Part shown: positions 57,815 to 64,000 of the stretch, piece by piece
How the letters are laid out: each line of letters opens with the position of its first letter
How positions within the stretch are numbered: the first letter of the stretch is position 1
From: Moniliophthora roreri
Taxonomy: Eukaryota > Basidiomycota > Agaricomycetes > Agaricales > Marasmiaceae
NCBI GenBank assembly: GCA_001466705.2
Contig: LATX02000195.1
Span: 496,001-560,000 of the forward strand
Length of the DNA: 64,000 bases
Direction: 5' to 3'
Made by a program: the position numbers and the translations under genes
Notes under the pieces: generated by a model
The model's input: the letters and a program-made list of their open reading frames with translations, nothing else
Database searches by the model: none
Told to the model about the DNA's origin: nothing

Positions 57815-60570
57815 ATGTCCAGCTCACCAGTTGTTGAATCGGAACTTCCTACGACGCCGCTGCCTCAGCAAACGACCCACACCAATACGTACACGGAAAA
57901 GGAAAGCCCGAGAGTTGCACGTCTCAGTCACCAAGGAGCCGAACGAGAGGTCCAGATGAAAGAAGTCAGAAGTCGGGCCTTGCATGACCTTGGTCCCAGA
58001 ATTCCAGAAGTTTCATTCGACCAGTTCAAGGCTGCTGTGCTGCCACACGTAGACAATGCGAAACTCGAACAAGTCTACGATGCGCTCAAGAAGGACGGAG
58101 AGTTGTCGGATGAAGGTTGGTTGGGGTTCAAATTCGACAAGGCGAAGTCCCAGCGGGTTCGGCGCGTGCCAGTGCAGGGACAAGCTGAGCAGAGTGGCCA
58201 AGGGCAGGGTACGCCAACGCTCGACGCTGTGCAGGAGGAAGGGCAGAATTCCACGCGTCAGTCCGCTGTTACCGAGAACGAGCTCTATAAACCGCTCGCT
58301 GNCACACAGGAAGCGACTGGAAAACAACCCCTTATCACATTCTCCAGTACCCCCAGTAAAGGCCTCAAGTCTGAGGGTGCACATGGTGGTTACATCGCCG
58401 ATATCAACGCGTTACTTGTCGACACCACTGCTGTTGGAGACCAAGCAGGGAAAGAACAGTTTGAATGTGATATTGTGATGACAGGAGAATTCAAAAAGGT
58501 CGTTAACGACAGCGATACAGACGATGTGAGTGTTTTTATCATTTGTCGCTCGCTATATTACTCATTCAGGTTGACATGTAGAACATCTCCAAACTTGTCG
58601 GCAATATTAACCACCTCATGGGATCCGATCCTACCCGCAGATTTGCGTATGGTTTGACAATAGAGCATAACAATGCGAGGTTTTGGTTCTGCTCAAGGTC
58701 ACACATCTTCATAACCAAAAGTCTCGATTTGCAGAAGGTAAGAATAATTGACATTCTCAGTGGGCTCTCTGACATAGCATTGCCATAGAACATCAAAGAT
58801 GTCATTTACTTCGTCATGGCTCTCGGATCTGCCAGCAAGGAACAGCTCGGTTTCGATCCCACAGTTCGGAGAGTCAAGCGAAGCAGTGGTAGCAAGGTTA
58901 AGACGCGTTACCGGTTCACTATCAATGGGATCGAGTATGAAACCTTGGAGGCCATTAGCATCTACAAGGCAAAGTTCTTATTGGGTCGAGCGAATCGTGT
59001 GTTCAAGGTCCAACGTGTTGTGAATGACGAATTGATTGGCCCTATATTTGTCCTGAAGGATCTTTGGCTTCCAGAGGGAGCAAAAACGGAGCTCGAAATC
59101 CAAGAGGATATGAAGGCCAATATCAACAAGGTCCACGTTGTCAAAGGTCTGGATGCCACAGATTTCGAGAAGCACTTTGTGGCCATCAAGCACTGTGAAA
59201 TTGTGAAAGTCCCTTCGATGACGAATCCAAGCAAGCTCGTTGACGACAACTCTACCAACTTTCTCAGAGGAAACGACCTGTCCCGCCCGAGGAAGAAGTT
59301 TGTCCTTAAACTGATTATGATTCAATACCCTAAAAGACCTTCCCGATCCTTGGCTGGTTCGCAGATGTCGGACTCTACAGGCAGTCTTCCATCTGGTCAC
59401 CGAGCTCAGACCCAGGACATCCGCATGCTTTCACGAGAGCATTACGGCAACAAGGCTCACCATCGTATTGTGATGGAGGATGCTGGATGCCCACTTCAAG
59501 ATGTCCGCAACCTAAGAACGGTGGTAGCGTGTATCGGGAAAGCCAGTATTGGTGAGTTCTAATCTTAGGTGAACCACTTATTTCTCACAATTCTTCAGGG
59601 TTGTCAATAATGTATTCTGCTGGGATGGTGCACAGAGACATCAGCACAGGCAATCTATTGGTTTCAGAAGTAGATGGCGAACTCAGATGCAAAATCACTG
59701 ACCTTGAATACGCCAAGAAGGTCGGTGTGAGTTCTCGGACTCCGCAAGATATCAAAACAGTGCGTAAGGGTTTGACTTTCTCGGCTGTATATTAACTCAT
59801 GGACTCAAACAGGGGACACCCTATTTCATGGCTTTGGAAATATGGACGGGAAGTTACCTGTTTCTTCCCGAGAAATCAACAAACCGGCTTGCCGAAAGCG
59901 AAGACTACGTATCTATGAAGATGAGAAAAAAGACGGCAAAGAAGGCTCGCACAGATACGTTAGCTGCCGTTCGATACAACTTCCTTCATGATCTCGAGTC
60001 CCTGTTTTGGATTCTCATGTACTTCCTCTTCGTCATGCACCCAGTGGATGACAACGCCAGGGCGGNGGTAACGACGTCAATGGCGGGGTCGAGGCGGATG
60101 GCGACGTCAACGAACTGGACATCAATCATCGCATGCACGCATTCAACCAGTTGTTTCCCTCGTTCGCTAACTTTGATTTCACTCAGCGTGTCGAGTTTTT
60201 GCACGGTAATCGATACATTCAGTCGCGGTTTATAGCTTTGGTCCCGGAGGAGTTTTATTTCACCATGGAGTTAGCTGTTGATATTTCCAGCATGTTACGA
60301 GAAGAATATCGACGAGTAGAAGCATTACCGGGGTCGACCCTTGACAAATTTTCTGCCGAGCCATACAAACTGGTGCAATCATGCGCGGGGGAGCTCGCGA
60401 GCACCAAGAGGAAAGGAGTTTGGTTAGGTGACATGTTCGATATGTCGGAGCGGGCGAATCCGGTTGTGGCACGAACACTCGAGGAGGGACCTGTTGGCGT
60501 GCACGGGAAGCGAACATCCGAGGAAGTTACCGGTGATTTGTCCATGAGGGAAGCCAAGCGCAGCAAACAA
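57815..60570 (+). CDS. FunK1-type fungal protein kinase (S2), with assembly gaps
   Basis: Exons 57815-58525, 58582-58737, 58789-59551, 59599-59759 and 59813 to about 60570. Same architecture as S1, with an extra N-terminal MSSSPVVESELPTTP... region. The catalytic loop VHRDISTGNLLV, KITDLEYAKK and GTPYFMALEI are present. An N at 58302 replaces about 8 residues present in S1 (GKFNKILE region). An N at 60066 breaks the frame in a variable loop. An N at 60571 ends the gene a few codons before the S1 stop position, with no stop codon seen. Apart from the Ns all exons are open, so it is probably a real gene damaged by gap filling. Confidence 0.75.
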
Positions 60571-60571
60571 N
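60571..60571. other. Assembly join (single N)
   Basis: Sequence to the left is the 3' end of FunK1 copy S2. Sequence to the right is the interior of a PGS1 gene whose 5' part is missing. The two sides are probably not contiguous in the genome. Confidence 0.7.
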
Positions 60572-60979
60572 GTATCCAGTGTAACCCCCCAGTTGCACCC
60601 AACGATTCGACAGCTTGCATCAGAACTCGGCCAGAAGCAGCCAGCATTCGCAGTATCACCAAACGATGTGCACGTTCTCAAGCAACTAAGTGAATTTTTT
60701 ATTCACGTCTTCTGGTGTGCATTATTGAAACATATCTGTTCTAATCTTAACGTTTGGAATAGGAAATGATTCAGGGAGCAGAGAGAAGAGTTTTTCTGTC
60801 ATCGTTGTACATTGGATCAAGTGAAGGGGAACTCGTGTGTTTTACTCTAAACGTACTAGGAATGATACTGAGACTCTTTATCCAGGTCGAAAATCTAGGA
60901 AAGGCACTCCGTCAGAAAGAATCCCTTCATTTGTACTTTCAGCTCGACTTGAACCGTTCTACGCGTCCTGGTGCTTCTT
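60572..60979 (+). pseudogene. PGS1: PGS1 (phosphatidylglycerophosphate synthase), 5' fragment
   Basis: Partial exons 60572-60716, 60763-60834 and 60886-60979. They read TIRQLASELGQKQPAFAVSP, MIQGAERRVFLSSLYIGSSE, then YFQLDLNRSTRPGAS, which is the N-terminal part of the phospholipase D-fold of fungal CDP-diacylglycerol-glycerol-3-phosphate phosphatidyltransferase (mitochondrial, cardiolipin pathway). The true start is lost at the N at 60571. The coding sequence is interrupted after PGAS by a LINE insertion and resumes at 62605. Confidence 0.85.
60965..60979 (+). repeat. 15-bp target-site duplication, left
   Basis: GTCCTGGTGCTTCTT, identical to 62605-62619. It immediately precedes the T-run that is the poly(A) tail of the LINE on the minus strand. 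Confidence 0.9.
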
Positions 60980-62604
60980 TTTTTTTTTTTGGAGTAGCGT
61001 TCACTTGTAGTGGGCCCTCGGCAGACGCGTAAGCGTCTCTCTGGGCTCGCGAGTGGGTGGGCAGGATTTCAAACCTGGTCCGGTGTGGCTGGTGCATGTG
61101 TGGCATATATCATAGTTGGCAATCATAGAAGAAACTCCCCGAGGAAATGCTTTTACGCACGGCGTGTGGGACTCTGAATTCCGCAACGTGGACTCTTGTC
61201 GCGCGTTCGGCGCTGCTCTTTACTCACCTTCCTCGTACTTCTCACCCCTCTTCTCCCCCTTCCTGCAGGCCTTGCGACACAATACCCACTAAAACCCCGG
61301 TATTTGTCACCCAGTTTTCGGGAAGGGCTCCTTCCTTCTCGATTATGCCCTTCCATGTCTCCTTTACTGTGGATTGGTTTAGAGCTTTCCGCTCGTATTT
61401 CGGATCTGTTAGCCTTCGGTCCAGATTGAGTCGCTCGTTTATGCTGTGCCGCCAGCGGTTTATTATTTGTTGCTCCGCGGCTGGTGCGTTATTGTTCCTT
61501 ATTACCCTTTCACATCTTAAGACCCATATTAGGTATGCAGATTCCGTGACTAGCAGCTTCCAGAGCCTTGCCGGCCCTTTTCCTATCTTGTGTATTTCTG
61601 GTCCCGTTGTCTCCGCTAGTGCAGCTCCGAGAATCCCCCCTATTCCGGGCTTAAACCACTCCTTCGTAGTGTTCTTTCGCTCCCACAGGTCTTTGGTGAG
61701 ATCCCATATTTTGCTTTGTCCCGGGGCTTCGCATTCGGTCAGTATGTGTTCCATGGATTCAATTTTCCCTTGGCAGTAGGCACATTGTGCGCGCTCTTTC
61801 AACTCTTCACTGAAGTTCCCCCTCAGCCATTTATCTCCTACCATATAGGTGTCGTGGGCATTTTTCCATAGGAATTGTTGGGCTTTTTTGGAGTAGTCTC
61901 GGTTTCTGAGAGCTCTCCATATTGCTTTTTCTGTTGGAGTGAAGCCGAAGAGCTCTTCAATCTGGAGCTTTATCTTTTCGATCATTTCTACAGTACGTCT
62001 TCTTGGGGTCTGTTTTGCTTGCTTCCTTTGTCTGATGTGTTTATACGCCAGGGATTGGGTCATCTTTGCTAGCTTTGCCCCCGGCGCCACTCTGTTCGGT
62101 GGCATTGTTTGGGTTGCGTTATCCAGTGGAGTCTTCGATATTGCCTCTTGTGCTACCTTCTCGGCCTTCTCATGTTGAGCTGTCCTTCCCTCTTTGCTTG
62201 TCAGCTTGATTCGCGTGGTAGCCTTCCGTGCCCGTAGGTGATTTATTGTGTTTTTTAATATGTTTGCCGTTTCTGACTTCGGAAAACCTAGGTCTTCTTG
62301 CTCGCCCGCTTGTTTTGATATGGTGTCGAAAACTGCTTCTGTGGCTATTTCTATGTCTAGGGGTTTTTCTTTATCTGCACCTTCTAGGGCTAGGCTTAGC
62401 GCTGTTAGTTCCCCGGCGAACTTTGTCTGGGGGGCTGATTTAGGTAATCGTGCACTTATCTGGTCTTCTCCGGAGCTGTTGCTCGTATAGATTACTCCTG
62501 CCCCAGCCGCTGCGTTATCGTAGCCTGCGTTTATTACTGCTCCCTCTATTATGGCTACTGTTGGGTCGGCTGGTGGTATCTTTAGGCTTTTTTGGGGGAA
62601 GTCT
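60980..62604 (-). mobile_element. 5'-truncated non-LTR retrotransposon (LINE)
   Basis: 1.6-kb insertion on the minus strand, flanked by identical 15-bp target-site duplications. On the plus strand it opens with a T-run (to about 60990), the poly(A) tail, then a 3' UTR with GC-rich segments, then coding sequence to the truncation at 62604. It carries only RNase H-like and zinc-binding reverse-transcriptase-end domains; the polymerase is missing. It sits inside a coding exon of PGS1. A tail, TSDs and 5' truncation are the marks of target-primed reverse transcription. Confidence 0.92.
61242..62604 (-). pseudogene. LINE polyprotein C-terminal fragment (RNase H, zf-RVT)
   Basis: Open throughout but without its own start. 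The first part is RNase H-like (NAAAGAGVIYTSN, QTKFAGELTALSLALEGAD). The second half has the reverse-transcriptase zinc-binding region: QFLWKNAHDTYMVGDKW, then CAYCQGKIESMEHILTEC (C-x2-C...H...C), followed by a Trp-rich end (LWERKNTTKEWF, LLVTESAYLIWVLRCER). This order matches agaricomycete LINEs. The lack of stops over 450 codons suggests a recent insertion. Confidence 0.85.
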
Positions 62605-62619
62605 GTCCTGGTGCTTCTT
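62605..62619 (+). repeat. 15-bp target-site duplication, right
   Basis: Identical to 60965-60979. See the LINE entry. A further copy occurs at about 63136-63150 in the second PGS1 segment. Confidence 0.9.
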
Positions 62620-63075
62620 CGACCGCAAAAATCCTTCTTTCCCTTTCACAGATATATCCAGACCGTGTACACGCGTCTTTCTTCAGAAGTCCCAATCCCC
62701 GTGGTATTATGGCAAAAGTGGTTCCACCAAGATTCAACGAGGGATGGGGAACATGGCACGCGAAAATATACGGAGCAGACGACGACGTTATGATTAGTGG
62801 GTACGCGGACTCATCTACCTCTTTCTCACGCACACTTATCTCTATCTACAGCGCTAACTTAAATAAATCTTACTTCACGAATCGCCAGGACCGCTACCTT
62901 TCGTTCATGAACCAACGTATCCTCTCGCAATACTGTTTCGACTTTCTCCGAACGGTCTCCGACTTTTCATATCAACTGCTTCCTTCATTGCATGCAAAAC
63001 CTGATTTAGGACCGCACTCTTTCACCGGCGACGGATACACAATGTTCTGGCCGGATTTCAACACGCATCCCCATC
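62605..63075 (+). pseudogene. PGS1: PGS1 middle fragment, copy 1
   Basis: Resumes the PGS1 frame as PGASSTAKILLSLSQIYPDR, then RSPNPRGIMAKVVPPRFNEG, followed by WGTWHAKIYGADDD with the first phospholipase D HxK(x4)D motif. An intron (about 62801-62851) leads to NKSYFTNRQDRYLSF and DGYTMFWPDFNTHPH, cut by the N at 63076. This copy is open and would be functional sequence if not separated from its 5' part by the LINE. Confidence 0.85.
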
Positions 63076-63076
63076 N

Positions 63077-64000
63077 TCTATTATGGCTACTGTTGGGTCG
63101 GCTGGTGGTATCTTTAGGCTTTTTTGGGGGAAGTCTGTCCTGGTGCTTCTTCGACCGCAAAAATCCTTCTTTCCCTTTCACAGATATATCCAGACCGTGT
63201 ACACGCGTCTTTCTTCAGAAGTCCCAATCCCCGTGGTATTATGGCAAAAGTGGTTCCGCCAAGATTCAACGAAGGATGGGGAACATGGCATGCGAAGATA
63301 TACGGAGCAGACGACGATGTCATGATTAGTGGGTACGCGCACTCATCTACCTCTGTTTCACGTACACTTACCTCTATTTACAGCGCCAACTTAAATAAGT
63401 CTTACTTCACGAATCGCCAGGACCGTTACCTTCGTTCACGAACCAACCTGTCCTCTCGCAATACTGTTTCGACTTTCTCCGAACGGTCTCCGAATTTTAA
63501 TATCAACTGCTTCCCTCATTGGATGCAAAACCTGATTTAGGACCGCACTCTTTCACTGGCGACGGATACACGATGTTCTGGCCGGATTTCAACACGCATC
63601 CCCATCACATACACAAAAAGGCTGAAAAAGCTTTCACGGACTTTCAACATTCCTATCGTCAGCGCAGTCTGCCAGAGAGTTCGGAAGGAGACGAGAAGGT
63701 TATGGTGTTCCCAATAATTCAGGCAGGACAGTTCAACGTCAGAGAAGAAGAGCAGGCGATGGACATTCTCTTCAGGCGTGCCAACGGACAGAGCTCTGGC
63801 GAGAAGAAGTCCGAAGAGAGGCCGCTCATCGATTTCACGAGCGGATACTTTGGCCTATACAAGCCATACCAAGACCTCGTTCTGCGGTCCCGAAATGTCG
63901 ATGTTCGGATCGTGGCTGCTAGTCCCAAGGTGAGCCAAGCCATATATAACACACACCGCTAGCATCCTTATCGCAGGCAAATGGGTTCTACGGGTCAAAA
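63077..64000 (+). pseudogene. PGS1: PGS1 fragment, copy 2, continuing past the window
   Basis: Repeats copy 1, beginning in the LINE end, and then continues further: HHIHKKAEKAFTDFQHSYRQ, VFPIIQAGQFNVREEEQ, DFTSGYFGLYKPYQDLV, DVRIVAASPK, intron, ANGFYG. The second HKD motif lies beyond the window. One T is missing near 63432 (RYL.F), and a stop TAA lies at 63498-63500 (SEF*). Copy 1 has neither defect, so this copy is a pseudogene or carries errors. If the two copies are alleles joined by the assembler, the two haplotypes differ here. Confidence 0.8.

Larger units (their letters stand above)
62546..63075 (+). repeat. Diverged direct repeat, copy 1 (LINE end plus PGS1)
   Basis: About 530 bp repeated at 63077-63606, directly after an N. 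It includes the last about 60 bp of the LINE, the right target-site duplication and the PGS1 segment. The copies differ by scattered substitutions and at least one indel. Confidence 0.88.

Noticed and set aside
60980..62604. LINE as an exonised or spliced part of PGS1
   Set aside because: It is antisense to PGS1, has a poly(A) tail and exact TSDs, so it is a plain insertion.
1..64000. CRISPR arrays, tRNA or rRNA genes
   Set aside because: Looked for spaced direct repeats and for tRNA- or rRNA-like blocks by eye; none could be supported. A tRNAscan run would be needed to exclude a tRNA.

Overview
This window is nuclear DNA of an agaricomycete (mushroom-forming basidiomycete). The genes are broken by many 47-80 nt GT-AG introns. 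The families are typical of Agaricomycetes: FunK1-type fungal kinases, NACHT NTPases with the short 'GGEF' N-terminal motif, DUF7918 proteins and a lineage-expanded PARP-like family. Core eukaryotic genes (actin, PPS1 phosphatase, COQ4, PGS1) lie among them. Four single N positions (58302, 60066, 60571, 63076) mark contig joins, so the 58-64 kb end is less reliable than the rest. All exon structures were read by eye from splice signals, phase agreement and paralogue alignment.

Layout. 1-4.2 kb: two tandem NACHT STAND NTPases (the first partial); a third, on the minus strand, lies at 48.0-50.4 kb. 5.1-6.6 kb: a complete nine-exon, 375-residue but divergent actin. 6.6-9.0 kb: decayed sequence with an AGCCC-rich repeat. 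9.5-14.2 kb: a PPS1-type dual-specificity phosphatase (minus). 16.1-17.5 kb: two BRI3-like small membrane proteins. 18.1-19.1 kb: a multi-pass membrane protein.

19.2-32.1 kb is the most striking region. A unit of three PARP-like ADP-ribosyltransferase genes is duplicated in tandem: a zinc-finger PARP on minus, a His-less PARP on plus, and a short PARP on minus. Five of the six genes are open; one is a pseudogene. The array is followed directly by a NADAR-domain gene, whose family removes ADP-ribose or cleaves related N-glycosides, and by a gene that is only the zinc-finger half of the PARP family. I read this as a candidate ADP-ribosylation writer/eraser island; function is inferred.

32.3-36.2 kb: a C2H2 protein (minus), COQ4 (plus) and an acidic unknown (minus). 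36.7-40.1 kb: three DUF7918 genes, only the middle one intact. 41.1-44.4 kb: an unknown protein with one frameshift and a MYND-finger protein. 45.3-47.4 kb: a WD40/DUF2415 protein with two decayed 3' copies at 51.0-51.5 and 53.0-53.3 kb, flanking a Zn2Cys6 regulator (51.7-53.0 kb). 53.5-60.6 kb: two FunK1 kinases in inverted, head-to-head orientation. 60.6-64 kb: a PGS1 gene broken by a 5'-truncated LINE with a 15-bp target-site duplication, followed by a diverged repeat of the same PGS1 segment across an N.
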